Assembly (NCBI GenBank): GCA_030247885.1
Contig: JAPDRO010000008.1
Location: 620,001 to 684,000, forward strand
Direction: 5' to 3'
Length of the DNA stretch: 64,000 bases
Source: Taxawa tesnikishii (nom. ined.)
Lineage: Eukaryota; Ascomycota; Dothideomycetes; Dothideales
A program made the position numbers and the translations under genes. The notes beneath the pieces are model-generated. The model ran no database searches. It was not told the origin of the DNA and worked only from the letters and a program-made list of their open reading frames with translations. This document shows positions 1 to 11,639 of this stretch, piece by piece (position 1 is the first letter of the stretch; each line of letters begins with the position of its first letter).

Positions 1-663
1 TCTGCTAGTGCCCAGAAGGCACCCGGTGAGTATTCCGACCCCTTGAAGACAACGGTGTTGCCCACTATAGAAATAGTCAGTATGGATCGATCGGAACATC
101 TCTTCTAGTTTCTTGTATTACTCACTCGCCAGCGGGCCTAGGAAAGCTCGCAAACCGAGGATGGTCGGGCAGTTCCAGGGAGCAATAGAGAGCACGACTC
201 CGTACGGTTCATGTAAGATAATAGCGCTTCTTCCCTCTTCACCGACGGTGGGCATAGTAGCATCGACCGTAGTGATAAGGCCGGCGGTGCTTTTGAGAGC
301 TTCCAGAGCGTCGCTGTGATCGAAGGCGAAGTACGCCTCGTTGGAGGCGGTCTCCGTATGGCAGTAATGCCAGAACTCATCCTTTCTTTCCTCGAAGATC
401 CGCGCTGCCCGCAAGAACAGGTCACGGCGATGGCTTGGCTTCGTTTTGCTCCATTCCGGGAAAGCCTTCTGTGCAGCGTCTACGGCTGCGAGTGCATCTT
501 CTTCAGATGCAGAAGATGCGTGGTACAGGACTTTGCAATCTAACGGAGAGACAACCTCGAAGGTTTCCGATGTCGTTACTTGCTTGCCGTTCAGCCAGAG
601 TGGAACAGGGGAAGATTCGCTGAACTTTGGCGGCATAGTGCCGTTTGTACCGTCCGTAGCCAT
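1..663 (-). CDS. Aldehyde dehydrogenase, 5' part (runs off window start)
   Basis: NAD(P)-dependent aldehyde dehydrogenase family protein, of the branch that includes salicylaldehyde/vanillin dehydrogenases; it would oxidise an aldehyde to the acid. Exon 1 (663-126) encodes the N-terminal domain with an LWLNGK start, a SPLDCKVLY segment and the cofactor-binding IAPWNCP motif. A GTGAGT donor at 125-120 and a TAG acceptor at 67-65 define a 61-nt intron. Exon 2 (64-1) continues in frame with GNTVVFKGSE, the conserved cofactor-contacting segment. The catalytic Cys and Glu lie outside the window. The start ATG at 663 is the first in frame and fits the family's usual N-terminus. The substrate cannot be judged from this fragment. 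Confidence 0.9.
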
Positions 664-1719
664 GGTGAGTGATGAGGAATAATCAGGGTGTCAGTGGTAA
701 GTGTAGATGTGCTATTCGAGGTGGTGTTTGGTCAGCACACATACATACACCCACTTGAGGGGGCTAGAATATAAGGCCACCCATCAGCGCGGAAATTCGC
801 CGATTTGTTCTGAATTACCTAACTCACCGCAAACCCACTTGCTTCGATGCCTCAACAAGACGGACTCAAACTACTCCTCAATTTCTTGAGAACATACGTC
901 CTAATCCTGGTACAGTGACTTGTGTTGAGTGTGACGTCCAACCACGTCCGCAGATACCGCTTCCTCTGTTAGAATAAGATGACAGACCAATGACACTAGC
1001 CGCTTCCAGTGAACGCTCTGTTAGATGAGGCAATGGCATATACGGCACTATCTAAAGTTTGCTCAAATGCCAGAACGACATCCTCATGGTCTGGCGATGG
1101 CATCGGCGACGTGAGCGGACATATCAGGCTCTGCCAGGTCGCCGCCATACCCTCATGACTAGCCAACGCCACGGATAGATCTCTGCTGCGACATACAGAC
1201 TGCTGCATAAGCATTTGAAGTCATGCAGCTAAATCACAAATGCCTTTACCGTACAGGTTTGTTGTGTGATAGAAAGAGTATGGCAGCTCCCTCCTTGGCT
1301 TCCGGCGCCGGCATCGGCGGTACGAATGTACACCACTATCTTTCCAATGGCGCGGCACAAGCGACACAGCCAGCCAATTTCACAGACAGTCTCCTGGTCC
1401 CAAGGAAGACGTGGTCATGTAAGCCATCCTAAGGACACGCGATCAAATTCCGAATGCTTTCACAACCGGGCCACGATCGCAGGTGGGGAGGACTTGGCCG
1501 AGGGCTGGACGTCGTGGATCCAATGGATCCGGCATCTGACGTGCATAGAATTAGATGACCAGTCGAAGCAACGTGTTGGAATCCAGATCCAGCTCGGCAC
1601 CTTCCCTTCACAATATCTAGAGGAGCACGGCGTGCGACAGTGCTCCAGTGTCTCATCCTGCCTCTCCACAACACGTACGCTCCAGTTTCCCAGATAGACC
1701 GCCAATCTGCATGCGAGAA
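664..1719. other. Gene-poor stretch
   Basis: Only short unconvincing open frames on both strands. Parts of the minus strand may be decayed downstream sequence of the HET-domain relic that follows, but I see no recognisable motif here. Confidence 0.5.
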
Positions 1720-2250
1720 TCATCGGTGTCGATCTTGTTCTTGGGACAACCATCTTAGACAATTCCAGCTGACTCGATGTTTGCCACATTGTATGTACAA
1801 GATCCGGGATACTAAGATTTCCTGCACAATCCAGCTTCGGTTCCAGTATGTATGGTCCCGGAGCAGCGATGTCACTGCCTGCCAGAACCTAGTTGCAGTG
1901 ACAGTATGTGAAAAACCAGAACAATGATACCCATAAGCCACATGATCTTCGAGTGAACTCAGGAATATCAAAACTTCATCGGTCTCAGGCGTGGACTCGC
2001 CCAACCAGACAATTGTCTGTTCCCCTTTGCAAAAATGTCGTGCATAAGGGGAATCTGAACGTTTTCCTCTTCAACATCCTTTTGGTTGATGCAGATGGCG
2101 TCGGCCCAGATTAGATCGACTTGGTGAGCCATGAATGATCTCTTTGGTATGCCCTCTGCACTCTTCTGGCGTAACGTGAGTTAGTCTCAAAAGACAAAAG
2201 GATACACCCTTTGCTGGACGGATCCCGACAGGAGACAGCGGCCACGCCCT
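1720..2250 (-). pseudogene. HET-domain (heterokaryon incompatibility) gene relic
   Basis: The minus strand carries clear HET-domain blocks in the normal order: WADAICINQ, then VWLGES and YWNRSWIVQE. These belong to the HET subtype with an ADAICINQ core and a W..QE block. The blocks lie in different frames, and neither the usual N-terminal region nor the DPRDK(V/I)YALLG block is found. A plausible short intron with an ACTAAC branch point precedes the first block. HET proteins trigger incompatibility cell death after non-self fusion, and decayed copies are common in filamentous ascomycetes. The gene is incomplete and looks non-functional. The MITE at 2398-2905 sits just upstream of it. Confidence 0.75.
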
Positions 2251-2397
2251 ACTAGCACCCCAGTCCTTCATCAGGAAGCATTTCGATGTGCAGTATGCAA
2301 CCAGACAGTCGTCAGTCCTGACCCGTTGCTTACAATCAACGTTCCGCTCCGCCCCGCATAATGCTTGATCTTGATCGGCGATGCTTGGCAGATCTCG

Positions 2398-2905
2398 GGG
2401 CACGCAGGTCAGCTAAGGTAGAGATTTAGTTAAAACAAGTAGGAGTTTGCGGCGATTCCTAGCGCCGCTAAAAGGAATAGTATAGCCTAAGGTGCCCCTT
2501 ACCTAGCAAAGCTACCTTACTTAAACTTATAGTATATACCGAGTATATACTACATTTATATTTAAAAATTTTCCTATACTTTTAATTTAAAATAAATATT
2601 ACTATTAAGTTAATATACTTAATATATGTTACTAGTTTTATCTAAATACTTAAATATTAACTAAAATTTTCATTTTATATACTTATACTTTTATATTAGA
2701 TTAAAAATTATTATTGTTTTATATATAAGTAAGATTTATAGTGAGTATATAGTTAGTACATACTTACTATAAACTCCTAGCATTACTTTACTTAAGATAG
2801 AACCTCGCTAAAGTAGTCGGCTAATCCTACCTAAGCCGAGTTTTGCCGAGCTTTTGTAGGTCTACCTTAGCTCACTAAATTCCTACCTTAGCTGAGCTGC
2901 AACCC
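2398..2905. mobile_element. AT-rich MITE with 10-bp target-site duplication (Mutator-like)
   Basis: A 508-bp non-coding element. Both ends start with GGG and form imperfect inverted repeats of about 33 bp that share the core CAGCTAAGGTAG and then ATTTAGT; the core is reiterated just inside the right end. It is flanked by a perfect 10-bp direct repeat, GCAGATCTCG, at 2388-2397 and 2906-2915. A target-site duplication of 9-11 bp is the known signature of Mutator-like elements. The interior (about 2520-2770) is almost pure A/T and contains subterminal inverted segments. That fits either an AT-rich MITE or C-to-T decay by repeat-induced point mutation. There is no open frame, so it must have been moved in trans. 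Confidence 0.72.
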
Positions 2906-3078
2906 GCAGATCTCGGATGTTTTTCCCGCATCGATCGAACGGACGTCATCCTGATTCTTCGTGTTAATTGAGTTCGCGGCTGGGATAAAGCTTCCAAGTT
3001 ATTCTACCATGTGTTCCTCTCCTCATGTGGATGATGCTAATCCATTAAGCACTACTCCTAACATAACCTGAGGCTTCG

Positions 3079-4968
3079 ATGTCCGCTCGTACCTTTCAAG
3101 GTCTTCCACGAGCCACTATCCCATCTCTGCGTCTCAGGAGAACGTTCTCCAATACCACAGCAATGGGCAAAGAAAGTAAGAAGACGACCAAGTTCAGCCA
3201 CCTCCCTTTGGCTACGAACAAGCCTATGGAGTGTGCTTTGACCGGCGCCGCACTGCTTCATACCCCTTACATGAACAAGGGTACAGGCTTCACGTCCGAA
3301 GAGCGTGCAACATTCGGCTTGCATGGTCTTCTGCCGACCAACATTCAGACCCTGGAAGAACAGGCTCAGCGTGCATACGCCCAATACCAGTCACGCCCTG
3401 ACAACTTAGCCAAGAACACTTTCATGACGAGCCTGAAGGAGCAGAATGAGGTGTTGTATTACCGCGTCATACATGACCATTTGAAAGAGATGTTTGGAGT
3501 CATCTATACACCTACAGAAGGAGAAGCCATCAGCAATTACTCGAGGTTGTTCAGGAGACCAGAGGGATGCTTTTTGAACGTGGACAAGCCAGACGAAGTT
3601 GAAGAAAGACTGGATCATTTTGGTGATCCGGACAGCATCGACTTGATTGTGGTCAGTGACGGAGAGCAGATCCTCGGCATTGGCGACCAAGGTACAGGTG
3701 CTATCCTTATTTCTATCGCCAAGCTGGTTATCTACACTCTATGTGCAGGTATTCACCCGCACCGTACACTTCCCGTGGTGCTTGACTGCGGCACGAACAA
3801 TGAGGAGCTGCTCAACGATTCACTGTACCTCGGACTTCGACGCAAGCGGGCGCGAGGGGAAGAGTACGACAAGTTCGTAGACCGTTTCGTACAACATGCC
3901 AAGAAGCGGTACCCTAAGGCATACCTGCACTTTGAGGACTTTGGCCTTCCGAACGCAAGACGTCTGCTGGACAAGTACACACCAAAGCTTGCCTGCTTCA
4001 ACGATGACGTTCAAGGCACTGGGTGTGTAACGCTCGCCGCGATATATGCAGCGCTCAAGGTTGCCGACCTGCAAATGAAGGACATCCGTGTCTTGATGTA
4101 CGGCTCCGGAACAGCAGGCACAGGAATCGCTGACCAGGTCTCTGACGCTATTGCTGTGGAGAGTGACAAGAGCAAGGAAGATGCTATGAAGCAGATTTGG
4201 TGTGTCGACAAGCCTGGCCTCCTCCTCGAGAGCATGAAAGACGACCTTACACCTGCACAACACCCATATGCGCGTAAGGATGATGACTGGAAGGACAAGG
4301 ATACTAAGAACCTCAAAGAGCTTATCAAGGAAATTAAACCACATATCCTGATCGGAACCTCGACGAAGCCCAAGGCCTTTACCGAAGACGCGGTGCGTGA
4401 GATGGCAAAGCACGTTGAGCGACCCATCATCTTCCCGCTCTCGAACCCGACAAAGTTGCACGAAGCCGATCCGAGGGACCTATTCAAGTGGACGGACGGG
4501 AAGGCTCTTATGGCCACCGGCTCGCCATTCGACCCTGTTGAGCATAACGGTACTAAGTACGAGGTGGCCGAGTGCAACAACAGTACCACATTCCCCGGAA
4601 TTGGTCTCGGAGCAGTGCTTAGCAGGGCAAAACTCATGTCCCCACCTCTCCTCGTCGCCGCTACAAAAGCTCTCGCCGCACAGGCACCTGCTCTTAAAGA
4701 CGCGAACAAGGGCCTGCTACCGGATGTAGAGGATGTCCGCGAGATCAGTGTCAAAATTGCAGCTGCGGTAATCAAGAAGGCGGTTGAAGAGGACCTTGCG
4801 CAGGAGAAGGACATTCCAACGGATGATGGGGAGTTGGAAGAGTGGATCAGAGCTCAGATGTGGGACCCAGTCTACAGGCCGCTTAAGAAGGTCGAGCCGA
4901 AGGATGCGAGCGATGAAGCGAAGGGTGAGGCGGGCAGCAAGGGGCGCAGACATGCTGCTAAGCTGTGA
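3079..4968 (+). CDS. MAE1: NAD-malic enzyme, mitochondrial
   Basis: Oxidative decarboxylation of malate to pyruvate with NAD(P). Single exon, 629 aa, slightly longer than typical because of an N-terminal presequence and a charged C-terminal tail. Residues 1-29 are Arg/Ser-rich with no acidic residue, as in a mitochondrial targeting peptide; the next Met (29) could start a shorter form. Visible family motifs are YTPTEG (about 143-148), the signature SDGEQILGIGDQGTG (about 193-207), the metal-binding FEDFG and FNDDVQGTG (about 307-315), the nucleotide-binding GSGTAGTG (about 342-349), and SNPT followed later by FPGIGLG. All are intact and in one frame. It lies upstream of, and in the same direction as, the karyopherin gene. 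Confidence 0.96.
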   Translation: MSARTFQGLPRATIPSLRLRRTFSNTTAMGKESKKTTKFSHLPLATNKPMECALTGAALLHTPYMNKGTGFTSEERATFGLHGLLPTNIQTLEEQAQRAYAQYQSRPDNLAKNTFMTSLKEQNEVLYYRVIHDHLKEMFGVIYTPTEGEAISNYSRLFRRPEGCFLNVDKPDEVEERLDHFGDPDSIDLIVVSDGEQILGIGDQGTGAILISIAKLVIYTLCAGIHPHRTLPVVLDCGTNNEELLNDSLYLGLRRKRARGEEYDKFVDRFVQHAKKRYPKAYLHFEDFGLPNARRLLDKYTPKLACFNDDVQGTGCVTLAAIYAALKVADLQMKDIRVLMYGSGTAGTGIADQVSDAIAVESDKSKEDAMKQIWCVDKPGLLLESMKDDLTPAQHPYARKDDDWKDKDTKNLKELIKEIKPHILIGTSTKPKAFTEDAVREMAKHVERPIIFPLSNPTKLHEADPRDLFKWTDGKALMATGSPFDPVEHNGTKYEVAECNNSTTFPGIGLGAVLSRAKLMSPPLLVAATKALAAQAPALKDANKGLLPDVEDVREISVKIAAAVIKKAVEEDLAQEKDIPTDDGELEEWIRAQMWDPVYRPLKKVEPKDASDEAKGEAGSKGRRHAAKL

Positions 4969-5312
4969 GACGGAAGGAGAGTAGATTGAATGATGCCGCA
5001 TGGCAGGCTCATTGAAGTGATACATAGGTACAACTACGCTAATGCTATACGACCAATGGATATATGAATTATGTAAACAGTACAAAAAGACTAACGACGG
5101 GGTATTTGAAAGAAAAAACCACAGTATGATGTTCAGATCCCTTGACATAAGTAGCTTTATCCATGAGTGAAGTGGTCCCCAAGTTTTGGCCACACGCGTT
5201 TGCCCTGTTTGCCTGAATGTCGCGCCAAGGCTTCCGTGCGTTTTTGTTCGGTCATTCTGAACAGAGGCAACTCTCTTACTACTCGAGTCTACTGAACTTA
5301 TTTGAGACAAAT
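4969..5312. other. Intergenic: malic enzyme 3' / KAP120 5'
   Basis: Short spacer with no gene. An ATG at 5217 is in frame with the KAP120 start but gives a 32-residue extension unlike the family, so it was not used. Confidence 0.6.
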
Positions 5313-8300
5313 ATGGCGAGCTTTGCTGTGGAGGTTCCCGGCGAGGCCAATCCGCTAACCGAAGGCATCCTGCTGCACGTCCTCAAGTCCGCTGCGTCCA
5401 CCGATCCGCAACAAGTCCAGAGCGGAACCAAGCAACTGCAACAATGGGAACGGGAGAGTGGCTACTACAAGCACCTCCAGAGTGTTTTTATCAACCGCTC
5501 TCTGCCGGTCGAAGTCCGTTATCTCGCAGTCATCCAGCTCAAGAACGGAATCGATAAGTATTGGAGAAAGACTGCTACAAAGTGAGCCTCTTCTGGCTTG
5601 CCTTGTCTTTCTTGAAACAGGCAGGCTTGTGCGCTACCCTTTCTCATACATCCAATTCTATATGCACTCCCTGCTTCAGAAGTGGTTCTGTTATACCAAC
5701 GTTTTAGCAAGATGCTGATATGTGGAGTAGTGCAGTCAGCCAAGATGACAAGGCGGTGATCCGGTCCCGTTTGTTAGAGAGCGGCCTGCAGGAGCCAGAT
5801 CACCGGTTAGCGCTGCAGAACGCACTTGTGATAGCGAAGGTTATTCGATTCGAGTATCCGAATGATTGGTAAGCATGGTTTCTCTTACACGTTTTTCCAT
5901 TCCGTATCCCGTTATGTGAGAACGGGGCATAGCTCGTGTTGTAGTGGCGCAAAAGTCAAACAAGCAATTCATCACGATCCATGCTCCTTAGCGAGATGAG
6001 ATGGCCCTCTTGTTGGATGTGAACTTACGCTGGACAGGCCTCTGGCCCTTTCACAAATCATCAACGCCTTGCGGGAATCTTCCCGTTCCGACGACGATCC
6101 GACCACACTGTCCCGGGCGCTACTCATCTTACTACATGTTACTAAAGAGTTGGCTACTGCTCGATTACGGCGCAGTCAACAGAGCTTGCAAGCAGCAACT
6201 CCGGAGATTATCCGTGTTCTCGGACGCATCTACGTTGACAAGGTGCAAGCGTGGCAGACTGGGCTCCAGGCAGAAGATGCAGCGAACCCAATGGCACTTG
6301 TCAGTGCAATGGAACAAAGCTTGCTGGCTATCAAGGTGCTGCGCAGGTTGTTCGTCTTCGGCTACGAGTTCCCAAATCGAGACGATGACGTCCATGAGTT
6401 CTGGCAACTTACCTTCGGGCAAGTGAGAGACTTTATCGGAGCTGTTTCCCAGCAATCTTCAGCACTACTGCCATACATGACTAGACTTGTAGAGAAGCAC
6501 CTTTTACAGTTAGCCAAGTTGCATCTTGAGATGGCAGGACACATCCAGCTGCATTTGTGTTATTACCTAACAGTCTGGAGCTGGTGGGAGCCTACTGGGG
6601 TCTGGTCAAGCAGTTCGGTCAGGAGTTCGGTGCATGCGCTGTCACTGACACCGCTTCGGCAACCGTTGGAACTGATGGCGATCAGAGCGATGACGCCCCA
6701 GCTATCGAGAAACTGAGTCTCAGGGGAATTCAGCTGATCCGCGCGTGCGTCAAAATGGTTTTCAACCCTACTCAGACTTTCAAGTATCGTCACGAACAGG
6801 AGAAAGAAGAGCAGGCCCAGGCCAAGAGCACAATTAAGGATGGACTGCTTACGCAAGCCTTTGTACAAGAACTTATGGAAATCACCGTCACGAAGTTCTT
6901 CGTTTTTCGTCAAAGCGACCTGCGCGAATGGGAAGAGGAACCAGAGGAATGGGAGGCCAAGGAGGAGGGCGAGAGCGAAGGGTTCGAGTTTGCCGTGCGC
7001 CCCGCTGCTGAGAAGCTGTTTCTGGAGCTGGCCATTCACTTCAAGGAGCTTATCGTCCAGCCACTCCTACAGGTATTTGCGTCCGTCGCTACGGTCGACA
7101 ACGACGATGTTCTATTCAAAGATTCGGTCTACACTGCTATTGGCCTCTCGGCTGCAGTAATTCATCAAGATCTCGACTTCAACGCCTTTTTGAGCAGTAC
7201 CTTGGTTGCAGAGGTCCAGAAGCAGAAGCCCGGATTCAACATTCTCCGCCGACGGATTGCCATCCTCTTGGGCCAATGGATAACCATCAAGGTCTCCGAC
7301 GAGAACAGACCACTAGTCTACCAAATCTTCCAGCACCTGCTGGAACCTCAAGATCCGCTTAACGATCAGGTCGTGCGTGTCACTGCTGGTCGTCAGTTCA
7401 AGAACATTGCAGATGCCTGGGAGTTCGATGCAAAGCAGTTCATGCCGTTTGCGGAGACTACTATGACTAGGCTGATGCAACTAATTCAAGAAGTTGAACT
7501 TACTGAGACCAAGTTGGCCCTGCTCAATACCATCAGTGTAGTGGTAGAGCGTCTCGAGCATCATGTAAGTGGTTCTTATTTGCGTATGCGCTGCATGCTG
7601 AAACAACCGGGGGTATTCCATTAACCAAGTTGTTCAGATCGCTGCGTATGCCGAGCGCATCATTTCTTTACTTCCACCACTATGGGAACAATCTGGAGAG
7701 GAGCATCTCATGAAGCAAGCAATCCTCACAATACTGGCCCGCCTGGTCAACGCAATGAAGGCGGCTTCTGTGCCATTCCACTCCCTAGTTATACCAATCA
7801 TTAAAGGTGCTGTGGAGCCTGGCTCAGAGACGCAGCTTTACCTTCTCGAAGACGCGCTGGATCTGTGGAGTGCCATACTAGTTCAGAGCCCCGCACCCGC
7901 CTCACCAGAGCTACTTTCCCTTGCGCCGTACCTTTTTGCAATGTTCGAACTCGGCTCCGAGAACCTCCGCAAGGCCTTGGAAATCACACAATCGTACGTA
8001 CTACTGGCTCCATCGGATATGCTGTCAGATTCCATACGGGAGCCGCTGCTGGCATCTCTGGCCTCCGTCATCGGAAAGCTTAAGCCGGAAGCCAACGGCC
8101 TGGTCAACAACCTCATTGAAATCATCCTACGTGCTGCAGAAGCCCTGGGTGGTGAAGATGCTATCGGCAAGGTCACCCGAGACCTTGTCGAATGCCGCTT
8201 CCTGATCAAGCAGCTAGAAGGACTCCGCGGCAGCTGGATGGCTCATTGCTCTACCGGCCCCAATGCCAAAGAGCCGCCCGTTGATGGCATCGTCGAGACG

Positions 8301-8864
8301 GATTACTTCTCCGTCCTCGCCCGCGTCGTTCTCGGCTCTGTTCCCTTCTTCCTGCAAGCTGTACAAGCCGCAGCCCCGCCTACAGGTGCCGGATCTTCGC
8401 TCGAGGAAACAATGAAATGGCTGCTGGAAGAATGGTTCAGCCACCTTGACAACATCGGCGACCCTTCTAGGCGCAAACTCATGTGTCTCGCCCTCACCAA
8501 ACTGTTGTCGAGCAATCAACCTTGGATCCTTGACCGCTTGCAGCAGCTGATGGATCTCTGGACTACTGTCCTGATCGACGTCCGCGACGAAGACGCGCAG
8601 GACATAATCAACAGCGACACCCTCGTCTACGGTGACCCGGCTGCGCTGAAGCCTACGGACGTGCCCGAGGCACCGGAGGATGAGCGCAGACGTCAGCTTA
8701 CGTTCTCCGATCCTGTGCACACGATCTCGACGCCGGTGTTTGTGAGACACTATCTACAGCAGGCCGTTCAGATGTGTGGTGGACAGGACGCTTTCCAAAG
8801 GGAGTGGCTGGTCAACGTGGATCAGGACGTTGTTGCTGGATTTAGCAAGTTGGGAGTGTTTTGA
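5313..8864 (+). CDS. KAP120: Karyopherin Kap120 / importin-11
   Basis: Nuclear import receptor of the importin-beta superfamily. Model: join(5313..5581, 5731..5868, 6038..7564, 7638..8864), about 1,053 aa against about 1,030 in yeast. The N-terminus has the importin-beta N-terminal (RanGTP-binding) helices: an LLHVLKSAASTDP segment, QLQQWE, then RYLAVIQLKNGIDKYW. The rest is HEAT-repeat-like. Introns have GTGAGC, GTAAGC and GTAAGT donors. The reading frame breaks once near 6537, between EMA and HPAAFVLLPN. The protein continues seamlessly if one base is missing in the GG at 6537-6538, and with that base the exon total becomes divisible by three. The start at 5313 gives a normal family N-terminus. 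Confidence 0.9.
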
Positions 8865-9355
8865 GCGGAATAGGAACGAGCATAGAACGGACAGTGCAGG
8901 CTGAAGTGATGCACCACCGAAGATGTTTCCAAGTCCACGAAGCGAGAATACACGGCTCTATAAGCTCCATTGGTAACAGCTATGAACATTGCTCCAAACC
9001 CTTATATACCGTGCAACGATCCTTCCGCCAAGCGTCATGCTACCCGGTGTGCTGCATAGTGTTCAGACTATTTGGGTTGCCGCACAAGTTTCTTTGTCCC
9101 TCAGTACGAGGTAGCGACACGAGCAAAGCATAGTAGATTTGGCGATACGTTCTCTACGCGTGATCCTTGCTACGTTCTTTGTTCATCTCATCAGTTGCGG
9201 CCAACGTATGCAATACATGGCAACATCCGCCGCATGCGGCGATATCGTCTCGCTATTTGCAAAGCCCAGCTGATTTTCTTTGTCCTCGACCAATACTAAA
9301 ACAGCTCTTACTCACATCTATCCCATCCCCCATCACCGCATCCAAATCCAACAAC
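8865..9355. other. Intergenic
   Basis: Nothing recognisable; it separates KAP120 from the small basic protein gene and presumably holds the terminator of the former and the promoter of the latter. Confidence 0.5.
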
Positions 9356-9637
9356 ATGGTGAGACGCGTCCAAAAACTGCCTGGTTCCCGGATGGACAAC
9401 ACCCCTAGTCTAGCAGGCAAGGCCCCAAGTCACTCCAGAATCTTCAACTACCCGCCGGGCTATACCCACCCACGCAAGCTCGGAGCACGCAAATTTGAGC
9501 TTGGTCCCTACAGAACACAGAAGCGCACCTATACCCCCTTCAGGACCTACTCGTTGCGCTCCAAGGGTCCAGTACCGGAAGTTGGGGTTCCTGTGATCCG
9601 CAGATCGAAGCCGAAGTCGAAGCCGAAGAAGAAGTAG
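9356..9637 (+). CDS. Small basic protein, unknown
   Basis: Unrecognised 93-residue protein. It starts at an ATG preceded by CCAACAAC, a good fungal start context, although the frame is open further upstream from 9167. It is strongly basic, with a Lys/Pro tail (RRSKPKSKPKKK) and several Tyr/Pro/Arg segments. It has no signal peptide, membrane segment or Cys. The composition would suit a nucleic-acid-binding or ribosome-associated protein, but that is a guess from composition only. It may be lineage-restricted. Confidence 0.45.
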   Translation: MVRRVQKLPGSRMDNTPSLAGKAPSHSRIFNYPPGYTHPRKLGARKFELGPYRTQKRTYTPFRTYSLRSKGPVPEVGVPVIRRSKPKSKPKKK

Positions 9638-10540
9638 TCCTGATGTTCTTAGCCGATTACAAGGCGACCGTTGGCGGGTTTCGGCTACCATATATATCAG
9701 TGTTGCGGAGGTCGGTCTATCTAGAGGAGGACGTGTCTAGTGAAGGTAGGAAAAGACAAGGAGTGGTTGGGGAGCTCTCCGCCGTGTATGGCGTGAGTGA
9801 TGGAATCTGATATAGTTGATGTATCAACACAGTTGTGCTCGGTGTAATGCTCCTGCGGAGATGCTAAATGAGGCGAACTGTGTGTTGTCTTGTGATGCTG
9901 TCATAGCTGATGCATGGCAGCGTTGACTCACACGCTTGCGGTTGTAGTCGTGCAGCATTGTTGTCCCGATCTTCCACGATGAAGGCGTCTACGGAAAGTG
10001 CCGCCACACCTGCTGCATGCTCCGCGATAGTCTTGCTGCCTTGGGCTTTGCCTCCCCGCACGAAGCTGCACACAACAATGGACCCCGGATTCCCGGACCC
10101 CGATGTTTGGCCATCATAACCATGCGTCTGATGTCTTGTCTACGGCGCTTGGGCGTAGTGTCTTCGAATTAACTTAGGTCTTTTCTGCCCACCATCATTT
10201 CCCGAACGACTACACTATCTGTTCCGACGAAGAACTCCACTTTGTCGTCAGCTATCCATAGTTTCGACTGTGAACGCCGCCTGTTGCATAGTTGTATACT
10301 AGATTAGCCATTGACTGTTCTCTCCAACGCTCGCGCAAGGCGTCCGCTCAGGCCTGAGTGTCTCCCTGTCGCTAGCCCTACAATCTGTGCGCAAGCCACA
10401 GCGCTTGTTTATGCATAAGCGCTCTTCGAGGCGCTTAGGTAACGGTGACACGTCACTAGGCAATGAAGACAGAATCAGGCACCTTCAGCAGGACTCAGCC
10501 ACAACATATAGTAAAAGAAGACAATTGAAGCTGACACACC
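9638..10540. other. Intergenic
   Basis: About 0.9 kb with only short, uninformative frames on both strands. Confidence 0.5.
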
Positions 10541-11578
10541 GTGTGCTCCATTAGATGTAGACCGCCCCCGGCTACACTTGAAGAACGCAATCGCCAAGTC
10601 GTGAAGTCATTGTTCACTCTTCCTGAAGAACCTTCAAAAATAGCGACATACTGCCAAGAGGCCATCGACAACAATCACACAGAATGTATTTGGTTGTGCT
10701 ATAACAAGGGTAGCGGGTACGTTGCGAAAGCGGTGCCCATTCAGCCCGAAGGACCCGATCTGGAGATCTCCAGTTTGCGCAGCAGGTGTGGCTGGTGGAA
10801 ACGCATCTCGCTACGTCCAGCCATGGACATCTTAGAAGTAGAGGTGAGTGCGGCTATCAAGTGAACACAACATATCCAATATTGAACACAGGTCTAGATG
10901 CATGTGATGAACGTCCAAAGACAGAAGATTCAGGTCGTCGTGCGGCCAGTTGACAATGACTCGAAGGTTGCAGCCATTGAACGGGAGATGGAGAGCAATG
11001 ACTGTGATCGCCTGTGTGATGCCGGAATAAGCATTGCCGATGGTTCCTTGCAACATTGCCGGAACCCTTCCGGTTGTTTGAACTGGGGTATGGAAGGACC
11101 AAGCGATCATTTAACCCCTATTGCAAGCGACAACGATACTACGAACAAAGGCTCGAAAGAGATATGCTCGCATTCCGTCGACCCCTGCTTGAATTCTATT
11201 GGGGGAGTAGGTGTAAGACTGACGCTGGAAACTTTCTCAGGGAGTCAGGGCTCGTTACTTCTTTTGAGTCTGCTCTCACCTGTCCATATCGATGAAAGAA
11301 CAGTGCTGACATCAGACAGAGGCTTGAAGACGGTTCAGAGGAGGTATACTGCCTCCCACCAGGGACAAGCCATCCCTGCATTCTTACTGGTCTTTGGTTG
11401 GCATACAAAGCGCCTGCTCGCCCTCCTGGGTGCTGGTGTTCTTTGCAGCGCCGCAGTCTTCGGCTTTGTTACTGCGATCAGCCATAACGTCGAGACTGGA
11501 TTCAACGCTGGAAGTTACTCGCTGGCTATAGTAGCTGTTGGAGTTGGCTGTTTGTCGTTTCTTAGTGCCATTCTCTAA
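10541..11578 (+). pseudogene. Unknown fungal membrane protein gene, frame-broken
   Basis: Pieces of one unrecognised protein appear in order on the plus strand. First comes an N-terminal soluble part with a WWKRISLRPAMDILEVE segment, then a 56-58-nt intron (GTGAGT donor), then VRPVDNDSK. A charged region follows (YYEQRLERDMLAF, NFLRESGL), then a VYCLPPGTSHP segment, and finally two hydrophobic helices ending near FLSAIL. The architecture resembles a fungal family of unknown function with a paired C-terminal membrane anchor; I recall it only by pattern. The frame changes at the C4 run 11115-11118, again somewhere at 11200-11330 where no clean splice pair fits, and near 11415. The true start is not visible. 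It may be a pseudogene or a badly resolved intact gene. Confidence 0.4.
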
Positions 11579-11639
11579 TTGAACCTCTCATTGTTGTAAG
11601 ATGTTTGCAACCGTTTGATCATACCAGTCCATGAACCCG

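Noticed and set aside
2398-2905. Solo LTR or other retroelement relic
   Set aside because: The ends are inverted, not direct, and the 10-bp target duplication is longer than the 4-6 bp of LTR elements.
4011-4814. 267-codon open frame antisense to the malic enzyme gene
   Set aside because: Shadow of a conserved coding region; no domain, and its composition follows the sense codons.
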